In this document: in pieces, positions 27,772-37,323 of the stretch | How the letters are laid out: each line of letters starts with the position of its first letter | How positions within the stretch are numbered: the stretch's first letter is position 1 | Assembly: GCA_963706885.1 (NCBI GenBank) | Contig: CAVPNX010000016.1 | Coordinates: 1 to 47,114, forward strand | Reading direction: 5' to 3' | DNA length: 47,114 bases | From: Prado023 sp963706885 | GTDB taxonomy: Bacteria; Actinomycetota; Actinomycetes; S36-B12; CAIYMF01 | Notes under the pieces: model-generated | What the model was told of the DNA's origin: nothing | Database searches by the model: none | What the model saw: only the letters and a program-made list of their open reading frames with translations | Program-made: the position numbers and the translations under genes

Positions 27772-29256
27772 ATGACGAACCCCACCCTCTCCCTGAGCAC
27801 GTCCCTGCGCGGTGTCGACCTGCTGGTCGTCGGCATCGCGAAGGGCCCCGACGGACCGCTGGTCGCAGCAACCCCAGCGCTGTCCTCCGAGCAGCAGTCG
27901 GCACTGACGGTGGCCGCTGCCTCCATCGGCGCGACCGGCAGGTCCGACGAGGTCCTGCGCCTGCCCGGCGAGTCCTTCGGGCTGCCCCCAGTGATGACCA
28001 CCGGGCTCGGCGACCTTGCCGAGGCCTACCCGGAGGAGACCCTGCGCCGGGCAGCTGGGGCCGCCCTTCGGGCCGCGTCGTCGAGGGCGGTCGCCGTTGC
28101 CCTGCCCACTGGCGACGCCTCCGGCCCGGTGGAGGCAGCTGGCCTTGGGGCGTACATCGGCGCCTACCGGTACCCGGGCAAGCCCGCCGGGGAGTCCCCC
28201 CGTCCCGCCCCCATGAAGCTGACGGTCCTGGTGGGCGCCACCAAGGGCCTCAAGCCGGCGGCCACCCGGGCGCAGGTGATCGGTGAGGGCGTCCACCTGG
28301 CCCGACGCCTGGTCGACACCCCGCCCGGGGCCCTGCCCCCGTCAGCGCTGGCGGCCGAGGCCGTGACCGCCGTGGCGGGCACGGGCGTCACGGTCGAGGT
28401 CCTCGACGAGAGGGCCCTGCGCAAGCAGGGGTTCGGCGGGATCATGGCCGTTGGTCAGGGGTCGGCGAACCCCCCGCGCCTGGTCCGGCTGTCCTACGCC
28501 CCGGCGGGGGCCAGCACCCACCTGGCGCTGGTGGGCAAGGGGATCACGTTCGACTCCGGCGGCCTGTCCCTCAAGCCGCCGGCGGGAATGATCACGATGA
28601 AGTGCGACATGGCCGGATCAGCGGCGGTGCTGGCGGCCGTGCGGGCGATCGCGCAGCTGGGCGTCCCGCTGCGGGTCACCGCCTACCTGGCGATCGCCGA
28701 GAACATGCCCAGCGGGGCTGCCCAGCGCCCCGGCGACGTGATCACGGCATACGGCGGAAAGACCGTCGAGGTGCTCAACACCGACGCCGAGGGCCGCCTG
28801 GTGATGATGGACGCGCTGGTCCGCTGCGGCGCCGATGAACCCGACGCGATCATCGACGTCGCCACCCTGACCGGCGCCCAGGTGGTCGCCCTGGGCGCGC
28901 GGATCGCCGGGATCATGGGCAACGACGACGGCTGGCGCGACGAGGTGCACGCCGCGGCCGAGGCTGCCGGGGAGCTGTCGTGGCCGATGCCGATCCCCGA
29001 GGAGTTGCGCCCGTCGCTCGAGTCGCCCGTGGCCGACCTGGCCAACATCGGTGAGCGCAACGGCGGGATGATGACCGCGGCGGCGTTCCTGCGGGAGTTC
29101 GTCCCCGAGGGGGTGCCCTGGGCGCACATGGACATCGCCGGCCCGGCCTTCGTCGACGGCTCGCCGCCATGGGCGTACAACGGCAAGGGCGCGACCGGGT
29201 ACGGCGTGCGGACCCTGGTGTCGGTCGCCGAGCGGCTCGCGGGCCAACGCGACTGA
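27772..29256 (+). CDS. pepA: Leucyl aminopeptidase (M17)
   Basis: A cytosolic hexameric two-metal aminopeptidase removing N-terminal residues in peptide turnover. 494 residues. The C-terminal catalytic domain holds LVGKGITFDSGGLSLKP, MKCDMAGSAAVLAA and EVLNTDAEGRLVMMDAL, giving the metal ligands (Lys, Asp, Asp, Asp, Glu) and the catalytic Arg. The N-terminal domain is less conserved, as usual. The start ATG 27772 agrees with the leaderless promoter. The next gene, lpdA, starts 133 bp downstream. Confidence 0.95.
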   Translation: MTNPTLSLSTSLRGVDLLVVGIAKGPDGPLVAATPALSSEQQSALTVAAASIGATGRSDEVLRLPGESFGLPPVMTTGLGDLAEAYPEETLRRAAGAALRAASSRAVAVALPTGDASGPVEAAGLGAYIGAYRYPGKPAGESPRPAPMKLTVLVGATKGLKPAATRAQVIGEGVHLARRLVDTPPGALPPSALAAEAVTAVAGTGVTVEVLDERALRKQGFGGIMAVGQGSANPPRLVRLSYAPAGASTHLALVGKGITFDSGGLSLKPPAGMITMKCDMAGSAAVLAAVRAIAQLGVPLRVTAYLAIAENMPSGAAQRPGDVITAYGGKTVEVLNTDAEGRLVMMDALVRCGADEPDAIIDVATLTGAQVVALGARIAGIMGNDDGWRDEVHAAAEAAGELSWPMPIPEELRPSLESPVADLANIGERNGGMMTAAAFLREFVPEGVPWAHMDIAGPAFVDGSPPWAYNGKGATGYGVRTLVSVAERLAGQRD

Positions 29257-29389
29257 GGGCACCACTCGCCGGGCACGCCCCGCGGGCCCCGGTGGCGCCC
29301 CACAACGGCGCAACTGCTGGCAGGATGTGCGTGCGCACCCGCGCCGGCGGGCGCGAGCGCTGTCGCACCCCGATCAGAAAGGTCCCCAC

Positions 29390-30766
29390 GTGGCCGACAA
29401 CCAGTTCGATGTCGTGATCCTCGGCGGAGGCAGCGGCGGCTACGCCTGCGCCCTGCGGGCATCCCAGCTCGGGCTCTCCGTGGCCCTCATCGAGAAGGAC
29501 AAGCTCGGCGGCACCTGCCTGCACCGCGGCTGCATCCCGACCAAGGCGCTGCTGCACGCCGCCGAGGTGGCCGACACCGCCCGTGAGAGTGAGCAGTTCG
29601 GGGTCAGCACCACACTCAACGGGATCGACATCGGCAAGGTCAACGCCTACCGCGACGGCGTCGTCGGTCGGCTCTACAAGGGCCTGCAGGGCCTGGTCAA
29701 GAGCCGCGCGATCACCTACGTCGAGGGTTCCGGCCGGCTCACCGCGGCCAACACGGTGGAGGTGGACGGCACCACCTACACGGGGCGCAACGTCGTCCTG
29801 GCGACCGGCTCGTACGCCCGCAGCCTTCCCGGCCTCGACATCGGCGGCAGGGTCATGACCAGCGACCAGGCGCTGACCCTGGACTACATCCCCGCCAGCG
29901 TGATCGTGCTCGGCGGCGGTGTGATCGGCGTGGAGTTCGCCTCCGTGTGGAAGTCCTTCGGCTCGGACGTGACCATCATCGAGGCGCTTCCGCGGCTGGT
30001 GCCGGCGGAGGACGAGTCGTGCTCGAAGGCCCTCGAGCGGGCCTTCCGCAAGCGCAAGATCGCCTTCACGACCGGTGTGCGCTTCGCGAGCGTCACGCAG
30101 GACGACAACGGCGTGGTGGCCACCCTCGAGGACGGGTCGACCCACTCCGCGGAGATCATGCTGGTGGCCGTCGGCCGTGGTCCCAACGCCTCGGGCATGG
30201 GATTCGAGGAGGTCGGGGTGGCCATGGACCGCGGCTGGGTGCTGGCCGACGAGCGCCTGCGCACCAACGTCCCCGGAGTGTTCGCCGTGGGCGACATCGT
30301 GCCCGGGCTGCAGCTGGCCCACCGCGGGTTCCAGCAGGGCATCTTCGTCGCCGAGGAGATCGCCGGGCTCAACCCGCCGCCCATCGACGAGCTGGGCATC
30401 CCCCGCGTCACCTACTGCGAGCCGGAGATCGGCTCGATCGGGCTGACCGAGGCCCAGGCCAAGGAGAAGTTCGGCGCCGAGGCGGTGGAGTCCTACGAGT
30501 ACAACCTCGGCGGCAACGGCAAGAGCCAGATCCTGGCGACCACCGGCTTCATCAAGCTGGTGCGTCGGGTCGATGGGCCCGTGGTCGGGGTCCACATGGT
30601 GGGAGCCCGGATCGGCGAGCAGATCGGCGAGGCCCAGCTGATCTACAACTGGGAGGCCTACCCCGCCGAGGTGGCATCCCTCGTGCACGCCCACCCCACC
30701 CAGAACGAGGCACTCGGCGAGGCGCACCTGGCGCTGGCCGGCAAGCCCCTGCACGCGCACGCCTGA
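29390..30766 (+). CDS. lpdA: Dihydrolipoamide dehydrogenase (E3)
   Basis: A flavoenzyme reoxidising dihydrolipoyl groups with NAD+ for 2-oxoacid dehydrogenases and glycine cleavage. 458 residues: FAD-binding ILGGGSGGYACALRASQLG, redox-active disulfide GGTCLHRGCIPTK, NAD-binding VIVLGGGVIGVEFASVW, FAD motif NVPGVFAVGDIV and the catalytic His-Glu pair HAHPTQNEALGE. The start GTG 29390 follows AGAAAGG. It precedes sucB by 33 bp and is probably co-transcribed with it. Confidence 0.95.
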   Translation: MADNQFDVVILGGGSGGYACALRASQLGLSVALIEKDKLGGTCLHRGCIPTKALLHAAEVADTARESEQFGVSTTLNGIDIGKVNAYRDGVVGRLYKGLQGLVKSRAITYVEGSGRLTAANTVEVDGTTYTGRNVVLATGSYARSLPGLDIGGRVMTSDQALTLDYIPASVIVLGGGVIGVEFASVWKSFGSDVTIIEALPRLVPAEDESCSKALERAFRKRKIAFTTGVRFASVTQDDNGVVATLEDGSTHSAEIMLVAVGRGPNASGMGFEEVGVAMDRGWVLADERLRTNVPGVFAVGDIVPGLQLAHRGFQQGIFVAEEIAGLNPPPIDELGIPRVTYCEPEIGSIGLTEAQAKEKFGAEAVESYEYNLGGNGKSQILATTGFIKLVRRVDGPVVGVHMVGARIGEQIGEAQLIYNWEAYPAEVASLVHAHPTQNEALGEAHLALAGKPLHAHA

Positions 30767-30799
30767 CCCCCACCCGCAATCCGAAGGAGCACCACGCAG

Positions 30800-32666
30800 A
30801 TGTCGGTCACCGTCACCATGCCGCAGCTCGGCGAGAGCGTCACCGAGGGCACCGTCACCCGCTGGCTCAAGCAGGTCGGTGAGGAGGTGCGCGCCGACGA
30901 GCCCCTCGTGGAGGTCTCCACCGACAAGGTCGACACCGAGATCCCGGCACCCGCCTCCGGCGTCCTGCTGTCCATCGCCGCGGGCGAGGACGAGACCGTC
31001 GCCGTCGGTGCGCCGCTGGGTGTGATCGGCGCTTCCGGCGAGGCTCCGACGACCGCGGCCCCCGCCGCGCCCGCTGCCCCCGAGGCTGCCGCGCCCGCGC
31101 CGGCCGCTGTGGCGGCACCTGCGCCTGTGCCGGCCGTGGCCGCTCCCCCGGCCCGACCGGCCGTGGCCCCGGCCGCTGCGGCGGCTGCAGCCGCGCTGGG
31201 CGCCGTGCCCCCGGATCCGAACCCGCCCCGCTCGGGCAGCCACGCGGTCGCCGGCACCGAGACCCCCGTCATCCTGCCCGCGCTCGGTGAGTCGGTGACC
31301 GAGGGCACCGTGACCCGGTGGCTGAAGAAGGTCGGCGACATGGTCTCGGCCGACGAGCCCCTGCTGGAGGTGTCCACCGACAAGGTCGACACCGAGCTGC
31401 CCGCCCCGAGCTCGGGGATGCTGCTGGAGATCCGGGTCCTCGAGGACGAGACGGCGGAGGTCGGCCAGACGCTGGGCGTCATCGGGACCCCGGCTCCGGC
31501 CGGGGCACCGGCACCCGAGCCTGTCGCTCCCCCGGCGCCTGTCGTGGCGGCCCCGGAGGTCGCTGCTCCCGCACCTGCCGCGCCGGCCGCCCCCGCGGTC
31601 GCCGAGGTGGCGCCCCCCGTCGAGGCTGCCCCCGCCGGGGCGCACGCCAGCGCCGCACCCTCGGACCTGTACGTGACCCCCCTGGTCCGCAAGCTCGCCG
31701 CCCAGTCGGGGGTCGACCTGTCGACCGTCCGGGGGACCGGAGTTGGCGGTCGGATCACCAAGCAGGACATCTTCGACGCCAAGAACCGCCCTGCGGGTGC
31801 TGGGGCGGCCCGCCGCACCCGCGGCAGCCCCGGCACCCACGCCGGCCGCCGTCGCGCCTGCTGCCCCCTCCATCGCTGCTCCTGTCGCCGCGGTGGCACC
31901 GGCTCCCACGGCCGCACCGGCCGCGGCTGCGGCTGCGCCCGCAGCTGATGGCTCGCGGACGGAGAAGCTCACGCGCCTGCGCAAGGTCATCGCCGAGCGG
32001 ATGGTCGAGTCGCTGCACGTCTCGGCGCAGTTGACCACGGTCGTCGAGGCCGACGTCACCCGGATCGCCGCACTGCGCGCCAAGCACAAGAACTCCTTCC
32101 AGGCGCGCGAGGGCGTGAAGCTGTCGTTCATGCCGTTCTTCACGAAGGCGATCATCGAGGCCCTGAAGGCCTACCCCGTCGTCAACGCCTCGATCGACCA
32201 GGCCGCCGGAACCGTCACCTACCACGACGCCATCCACCTGGGGATCGCCGTGGACACCGAACGCGGACTGCTGGTGCCGGTCGTGCGCGACGCCGACGAC
32301 CTCAACCTCGGCGGGCTCGGCCGCAAGATCGCCGACATCGCCGAGCGGACGCGGACCAACAACGTGTCCCCCGACGAGCTGTCCGGTGGGACGTTCACGA
32401 TCACGAACACCGGCAGCCGTGGGGCGCTGTTCGACACCCCGATCATCAACCAGCCGCAGGTCGCGATCCTCGGGCTGGGCGCGATCGTGCGCCGCCCGGT
32501 CGTGGTGGTCGACGAGACCGGGGCGGACTCCATCGCGATCCGCTCGATGGTCTACCTCGCCCTCACCTACGACCACCGACTGGTGGACGGTGCGGATGCC
32601 GCCCGCTTCCTGACCACGCTGAAGGCGCGACTGGAGTCCGGGGACTTCGAGTCGGAACTGGGCTGA
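30800..32666 (+). CDS. sucB: 2-oxoglutarate dehydrogenase E2 (dihydrolipoyl acyltransferase), one frame change
   Basis: Carries acyl groups on lipoyl lysines and transfers them to CoA. Two N-terminal lipoyl domains are present (lysines in STDKVDTEIP and STDKVDTELP), joined by Ala/Pro linkers. An E3/E1-binding domain (YVTPLVRKLAAQSGVDLSTV ... GGRITKQDI) and the catalytic domain (LTYDHRLVDGADAARFL) follow. The frame shifts near 31795 inside the second Ala/Pro linker; both sides are otherwise intact, so an error is likely. It could equally serve as a pyruvate E2; the actinobacterial family is annotated sucB. AAGGAG precedes ATG 30800, and TGA overlaps the next ATG. Confidence 0.9.
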
Positions 32667-33586
32667 TGCGCATCGCCATCACGGGCGCCTCCGGCCTGAT
32701 CGGCGGCGCCCTGGTCCCGCACCTGCGCGCCGAGGGCCACGAGGTCCTTCGGTTGGTGCGCGGTGCGCCGGCCGCGCCGGACGAGGTTCGCTGGGATCCG
32801 ATGACCGGGTACGTCGACCTCGCCGCACTCGAGGGCGTGGATGCCGTCGTGCACCTGGCGGGGGCGGGAGTGGGAGACAACCGCTGGAGCGAGGCGTACA
32901 AGGCCGAGATCCGCGACTCGCGGGTCAAGGGGACGCAGACCATCGCCACAGCCATGACCCGGCTCGAGCAACCACCACGGGTTCTGGTGTCGGGTTCGGC
33001 GATCGGCTACTACGGGGACACCGGGTCCTCCGCCGTCGACGAGTCAGCCCCGCCCGGCGACGGCTTCCTTGCCGGGGTCGTCGTCGACTGGGAGGCGGCG
33101 GCCGACCCGGCCCGCGAGGCGGGGATCCGCGTGGTGCATCCGCGCACCGGGCTTGTGATCGCCGGCCGCAGCCGCGTGTGGCGAGGCTTCCAGCGCCCCT
33201 CCCTCTCGTTGAGCCTCCTATGGCCGATCTTCACCCTCGGGGTCGGCGGGCGGCTGGGCAACGGCCAGCAGTGGTGGTCATTCATCTCCCTGCGCGACGA
33301 GGTGCGGGCGCTGGCCCATCTGCTCGACAATCTCGAGGGCCCGGTGAACCTGACCGCCCCCAACCCCGTGACGAACGCCGAAGCAACGCGGGCCCTGGGC
33401 GAGCTGCTGCGTCGCCCGACCGTCCTGCCCGTCCCGGCGAAGGTGCTGGAGATCGCGCTCGGGGAGTTCTCCTCCGAGATCCTTGGCAGCGTCCGCGTCC
33501 TGCCGACCCGACTGCTCGAGGTGGGCTTCGAGTTCCAGGACCCCACGATCGACAAGGCTCTGGCCTGGGCGCGCTCCACCCGCTGA
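32666..33586 (+). CDS. SDR39U1/YfcH-type NAD-dependent epimerase (TIGR01777 family)
   Basis: 306 residues with an N-terminal Rossmann motif ITGASGLIGGALVPHL, VVHLAGAGVGDNRWSEAYK, and a C-terminal DUF1731-like segment (RVLPTRLLEVGFEFQDPTI). Members are widely conserved beside sucB or lipB in actinobacteria, but their substrate is not established. Note YYGDTGSSAVDE, where this family keeps a Tyr but lacks the usual SDR YxxxK. The start ATG 32666 overlaps the sucB stop by one base, so it is translationally coupled. Confidence 0.88.
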   Translation: MRIAITGASGLIGGALVPHLRAEGHEVLRLVRGAPAAPDEVRWDPMTGYVDLAALEGVDAVVHLAGAGVGDNRWSEAYKAEIRDSRVKGTQTIATAMTRLEQPPRVLVSGSAIGYYGDTGSSAVDESAPPGDGFLAGVVVDWEAAADPAREAGIRVVHPRTGLVIAGRSRVWRGFQRPSLSLSLLWPIFTLGVGGRLGNGQQWWSFISLRDEVRALAHLLDNLEGPVNLTAPNPVTNAEATRALGELLRRPTVLPVPAKVLEIALGEFSSEILGSVRVLPTRLLEVGFEFQDPTIDKALAWARSTR

Positions 33587-33589
33587 TTG

Positions 33590-34492
33590 TCACGGGGCGT
33601 TGCCCGACGATGGGATCGGCACGACCTCGGCCACGCGCCAGCCTGCGTCCGGATCCGATGATGGGTCCACCCGGCTCAGCGTGACCACCCAGCGCACCAG
33701 CCCCGCCCGCTCGACCTGCTGGACGACCACTCCCCCGGCGTCGACCAGCGAGTAGGCCCCGCGCCGGTCGACGATCTGGACCTGGGCGTGGTCCCCGTCG
33801 ACCTCCGCCCCCTCGACGGCCACCAGCGCCGACTCCAACCCCTCGGGACGCAGTCCACTGGCGGCCAGGTCGCCGATGAGGGCGGAATCCTGGCGCCAGG
33901 CCGGGGACTCGGGCTCGGCGTAGCCGGGCAGCAGCGCGGCATCCACCTCGGCGAACGCACGGACCCGGCGCCGGTCGAGCTCGACCAGGACCGCCCACCA
34001 GTCCGGGGGCGGATCCGCCGGATCCACAGCCGTGGCTGTGGGGCGCAGCGACGCATCGGGCGGTGGGACGACGGGCGCATCCAGCCCCACGTCGGGGGGC
34101 GCGGGCGAGGCCGACGCCACCCACTCCGGGCCCAGTGCCCCGGCGCCGGCGCCGCCCTCACCTGCCGCCCACGCGACGCCGCCGATCGCCGCGAGGGCCA
34201 CCACCGCCAACCCCACCGCACGACCGGGGATCAGGCGACGCCAGCTCCGACGCCTCGTTCGGGCGTCCCCCGTGCGCCCGGACGAGGAGCCGGAGCCTGA
34301 ACCGGGGGCGGCGCCGGGCTCCCCCAGCGCCTCCGGCGCCGAAGCGCGCACCCCACGTCCGGCCAGGCCCAGCGACGCCGGCGCGCCGTCGCGCTGCGAC
34401 ACCCCGGGGATGCTGCTGCGCCACGCCACCGGCCGCCCACTCGCCCCGTCCACGGCTGCACCCTCCCCCGTAGTCGTCGATCCGGCAATCAC
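33590..34492 (-). CDS. Hypothetical protein with one membrane anchor
   Basis: About 300 residues. A long Gly/Ser/Ala/Arg-rich cytoplasmic segment of some 85 residues leads to one transmembrane helix (AVGLAVVALAAIGGVAWAA). A Pro/Ala-rich linker follows, then a compact extracytoplasmic domain (WWAVLVELDRRRVRAFAEVD, LVRWVVTLSRVD, GWRVAEVVPI) resembling NTF2-like accessory domains of actinobacterial membrane proteins; this likeness is a guess. The GTG start at 34492 is uncertain. It converges on the epimerase with 3 bp between and is divergent from lipB. Confidence 0.6.
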   Translation of the reverse strand: MIAGSTTTGEGAAVDGASGRPVAWRSSIPGVSQRDGAPASLGLAGRGVRASAPEALGEPGAAPGSGSGSSSGRTGDARTRRRSWRRLIPGRAVGLAVVALAAIGGVAWAAGEGGAGAGALGPEWVASASPAPPDVGLDAPVVPPPDASLRPTATAVDPADPPPDWWAVLVELDRRRVRAFAEVDAALLPGYAEPESPAWRQDSALIGDLAASGLRPEGLESALVAVEGAEVDGDHAQVQIVDRRGAYSLVDAGGVVVQQVERAGLVRWVVTLSRVDPSSDPDAGWRVAEVVPIPSSGNAP

Positions 34493-34579
34493 TCATCCAC
34501 AGCCCGGCGAAGGCCACCAACACGCCCCCGGCGCGGGCACCGGAGCCAACTGCGGTCCGCTCGAACCCGACCCAGCCGG

Positions 34580-34585
34580 TAGCGT
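34580..34585 (+). promoter_or_regulatory. Leaderless -10 of lipB
   Basis: TAGCGT lies six bases before GTG 34592; only a C-run lies between. Confidence 0.5.
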
Positions 34586-34591
34586 TCCCCC

Positions 34592-35221
34592 GTGACCCTG
34601 CGCGTCGAGGTGGCTGAGGACCCTGTGGACTACCAGCGGGCCTGGGACCAGCAGCGCGCGTGGCACACCCAGGTCGTCGAGGGCACGATGCCCGACCTCC
34701 TCTGGCTGCTCGAGCATCCGCCGGTGTACACCGCGGGCCGGCGCACCGAGCCGTTCGACCGCCCCCTGGACGGCACGCCGGTCATCGACGTCGACCGTGG
34801 CGGGAAGATCACGTGGCACGGCCCCGGCCAGCTCGTGGGCTACCCGATCCTGCGCCTGCCCGACCCGATCGACGTCGTGGCCCACGTGCGCCGGATGGAG
34901 GCGCTGCTGATCGACGTGTGCGCCGCACTGGGGGTCACCGCCGGGCGCGTCGAGGGCCGCTCCGGCGTCTGGATCCCTGCCGACGACCGGGGTGGCGAGC
35001 GCAAGGTCGCGGCGATCGGCGTGCGGGTCTCCCGGGGTGTCACGATGCACGGCTTCGCCCTGAACTGCGACCCCGACCTGGCCTGGTACGACCGGATCGT
35101 CCCGTGCGGGATCCGGGATGCGACGGTCACCTCGCTGTCCGTGGAGCTCGGACGCGACGTCACTGTCGGCGAGGTGCGCCCCCTCGTCGAGGAGCGCGCT
35201 GGGCAGCTCCTCGGGCGCTGA
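34592..35221 (+). CDS. lipB: Octanoyl-[acyl-carrier protein]:protein N-octanoyltransferase
   Basis: Moves octanoate from acyl carrier protein to lipoyl-domain lysines, the first step of lipoate synthesis. 209 residues. The signature RGGKITWHGPGQLVGYPIL, the catalytic Lys in ERKVAAIGVRV and the acyl-thioester Cys in VPCGIRDATVTSL (about residue 172) are all present. The start GTG 34592 follows the -10 hexamer directly. It is 42 bp before lipA. Its products modify the neighbouring sucB-encoded lipoyl domains. Confidence 0.95.
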   Translation: MTLRVEVAEDPVDYQRAWDQQRAWHTQVVEGTMPDLLWLLEHPPVYTAGRRTEPFDRPLDGTPVIDVDRGGKITWHGPGQLVGYPILRLPDPIDVVAHVRRMEALLIDVCAALGVTAGRVEGRSGVWIPADDRGGERKVAAIGVRVSRGVTMHGFALNCDPDLAWYDRIVPCGIRDATVTSLSVELGRDVTVGEVRPLVEERAGQLLGR

Positions 35222-35249
35222 GCCGACTGCGCCTGCGGCCGGCGACGCG

Positions 35250-35255
35250 TAGGCT
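35250..35255 (+). promoter_or_regulatory. Leaderless -10 of lipA
   Basis: TAGGCT lies eight bases before GTG 35264, between lipB and lipA, so lipA may have its own promoter. Confidence 0.45.
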
Positions 35256-35263
35256 CTGGGACT

Positions 35264-36190
35264 GTGACTGCACCTGACGGCCGGCGGCTGCTGCGCATCG
35301 AGGCGCGCAACACCGAGGTCCCCATCGAGCGCAAGCCCGAGTGGATCAAGACCCGCGCGCGCACCGGCCCGGAGTTCATGGCGATGCGCGAGCGCGTGGC
35401 CGGCGCAGGGCTGCACACCGTCTGCCAGGAGGCGGCCTGCCCCAACATCTACGAGTGCTGGGAGGACCGCGAGGCCACGTTCCTCATCGGCGGGGCCCAG
35501 TGCACACGGCGATGCGACTTCTGCCAGATCGACACCGGCAGGCCCGAGCCACTGGACCGCGACGAGCCGCGCCGGGTCGCGGAGTCCGTGGCGACGATGG
35601 GCCTGCGCTACGCCACGGTCACGGGGGTGGCCCGCGATGACCTTCCCGACGAGGGTGCGTGGCTGTACGCCGAGACCGTCCGGGCGATCCACGAGCGCAA
35701 CCCCGGCTGCGGCGTCGAGGTCCTGATCCCGGACTTCTCGGCGAACCCGGAGCTCCTGGCCGAGGTGTTCTCCGCCACGCCCGAGGTGCTCGCGCACAAC
35801 CTGGAGACGGTCCCGCGGATCTTCAAGCGGATCCGACCGGCGTTCCGGTACGAGCGCTCGCTGGACGTCATCACCCAGGCGCGCGGTGCCGGGCTGGTCA
35901 CCAAGTCGAACCTGATCCTGGGCATGGGCGAGGAGATCCCCGAGGTGCATGAGGCACTGGCCGACCTGCGGGCCGCCGGGTGCGACCTGATCACGATCAC
36001 CCAGTACCTGCGACCCACGCCACGCCACCACCCGGTGGAGCGCTGGGTCCGCCCGGAGGAGTTCGTCGCGCTGGCCGAGGTCGCCCGGGAGCTGGGCTTC
36101 CTGGGGGTCATGAGTGGGCCGCTGGTCCGTTCCTCCTACCGCGCCGGGCGGCTGCACGCGCAGGCCATCGCCGCCCGCACCGCCGGGTAG
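35264..36190 (+). CDS. lipA: Lipoyl synthase, radical SAM
   Basis: Inserts two sulfurs into protein-bound octanoyl groups. 308 residues. The auxiliary cluster cysteines are in CQEAACPNIYEC (CX5CX5C), the radical-SAM cluster in CTRRCDFC (CX3CX2C), and the C-terminal RSSYRAG supplies the Ser ligand of the auxiliary cluster. GGAQCTRRCDFCQIDTGRP is typical. The gene is complete and intact. Its TAG stop (36188-36190) is also the first half of the TAGAAT hexamer before the next gene. Confidence 0.96.
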   Translation: MTAPDGRRLLRIEARNTEVPIERKPEWIKTRARTGPEFMAMRERVAGAGLHTVCQEAACPNIYECWEDREATFLIGGAQCTRRCDFCQIDTGRPEPLDRDEPRRVAESVATMGLRYATVTGVARDDLPDEGAWLYAETVRAIHERNPGCGVEVLIPDFSANPELLAEVFSATPEVLAHNLETVPRIFKRIRPAFRYERSLDVITQARGAGLVTKSNLILGMGEEIPEVHEALADLRAAGCDLITITQYLRPTPRHHPVERWVRPEEFVALAEVARELGFLGVMSGPLVRSSYRAGRLHAQAIAARTAG

Positions 36191-36193
36191 AAT
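36188..36193 (+). promoter_or_regulatory. Leaderless -10 of the DUF4191 gene, overlapping the lipA stop codon
   Basis: TAGAAT lies seven bases before ATG 36201, and its TAG is the lipA stop codon. Confidence 0.5.
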
Positions 36194-36200
36194 CCCGCCC

Positions 36201-36872
36201 ATGTCGAAGATGGGCAACCGTGTCCGCGTGATCCGTGACAACTACCGGATGGCCAAGGAGCACGATCCCAAGCTGGGGTGGATCCTGCTGGGCATCCTGG
36301 TGCTGGGCATCGCGATCACGGCCGGGATCATCGCCGCCTTCGGCAATCCGATCACGTGGGCGATCGTCGGGACGTCCACCACGCTCGTGATCCTGTCGCT
36401 CGTGTTCAGCCGGCGGGCGATGCGCTCGGCCTACAAGTCGCTGGAGGGCAAGCCCGGCGCAGCGGTGGCCATCGTGCAGAACATGGCCAAGCAGGGCTGG
36501 GGCATCACCGCGGCGGTGGCGGCCAACAAGCAGCAGGACCTGGTCCACCGTGCTGTCGGCCGCCCGGGGATCGTCCTCATCGGGGAGGGCACCAGCCCGG
36601 CTCTGCCATCCCTGATGGCCACCGAGCGCAAGCGCACCGCCCGGTTCGTCTCCGAGGCGCCCATCACCGAGATCACGATCGGCCCCGAGGAGGGCCAGGT
36701 CGCGATCGCCAAGCTCGACAAGCACCTGCGCAAGATGCCCAAGGTGCTCGCCCCCGGCGAGGTCACGACCCTGCGCAAGCGCCTCGACGCACTGGCCAGC
36801 ACGCCGGTGCCGATCCCCAAGGGCCCGATGCCCAAGAGCGGTCGGGTGCCGCGCGGCGGCAAGCTGCGCTGA
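36201..36872 (+). CDS. DUF4191 family membrane protein
   Basis: 223 residues with two N-terminal transmembrane helices (LGWILLGILVLGIAITAGI and TWAIVGTSTTLVILSLVFS) and a basic cytoplasmic domain (RSAYKSLEGKPGAAVAIVQN, RPGIVLIGEG, KHLRKMPKVLAPGEV). Its place directly after lipA and before an RDD gene and glnA is a conserved actinobacterial arrangement. Function is unknown; a PH-like domain for the soluble part is possible. The frame is intact. Confidence 0.85.
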   Translation: MSKMGNRVRVIRDNYRMAKEHDPKLGWILLGILVLGIAITAGIIAAFGNPITWAIVGTSTTLVILSLVFSRRAMRSAYKSLEGKPGAAVAIVQNMAKQGWGITAAVAANKQQDLVHRAVGRPGIVLIGEGTSPALPSLMATERKRTARFVSEAPITEITIGPEEGQVAIAKLDKHLRKMPKVLAPGEVTTLRKRLDALASTPVPIPKGPMPKSGRVPRGGKLR

Positions 36873-36875
36873 GCC

Positions 36876-37319
36876 GTGGACGGCAGCGACGCGAGCTCGT
36901 CCACGGACGGCCCGCCGCCGGCGGAGGACGTCTTTCGCGGGCAGCGACTGGGCCTTCCCGAGTCCGGCCCCGGGTCGATGGCCACCTTCGGTCGCCGGGT
37001 GGTGGCCCTGTTCATCGACTGGATGGCGGCCCTGCTGATCTCCCGCGCGCTCGTGGGCACTCCGCAGACCCTCCTGGAGTCCTTCGCGACCCTGATCATC
37101 TTCGCCCTGGAGGTCACGATCCTGACCTGGTTGTGGGGCTCGTCGTTCGGCCAGCGCCTGGTGGGGATCCGCGTGGTGGGTCGCACGCGTCGCCTCGGGC
37201 TGGTGGGCGCGGCGCTGCGGACCGTCCTGATCTGCATCGTGATACCGCCGGTGATCTGGGATGCCGACGGTCGTGGCCTGCACGATCGGGCCGTGGACAG
37301 CGTGGTCGTCCGCGCGTGA
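36876..37319 (+). CDS. RDD family membrane protein
   Basis: 147 residues. The RDD region reads FGRRVVALFIDWMAALLISR, with the family's Arg and Asp, followed by hydrophobic segments (LLESFATLIIFALEVTIL and GAALRTVLICIVIPPVIWD) and WGSSFGQRLVGIRVVG. Such proteins have been linked to ion transport or stress in other bacteria; the role here is unknown. The start GTG 36876 is 3 bp after the DUF4191 stop, so the two form an operon. A hairpin follows the stop. Confidence 0.85.
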   Translation: MDGSDASSSTDGPPPAEDVFRGQRLGLPESGPGSMATFGRRVVALFIDWMAALLISRALVGTPQTLLESFATLIIFALEVTILTWLWGSSFGQRLVGIRVVGRTRRLGLVGAALRTVLICIVIPPVIWDADGRGLHDRAVDSVVVRA

Positions 37320-37323
37320 TCCG

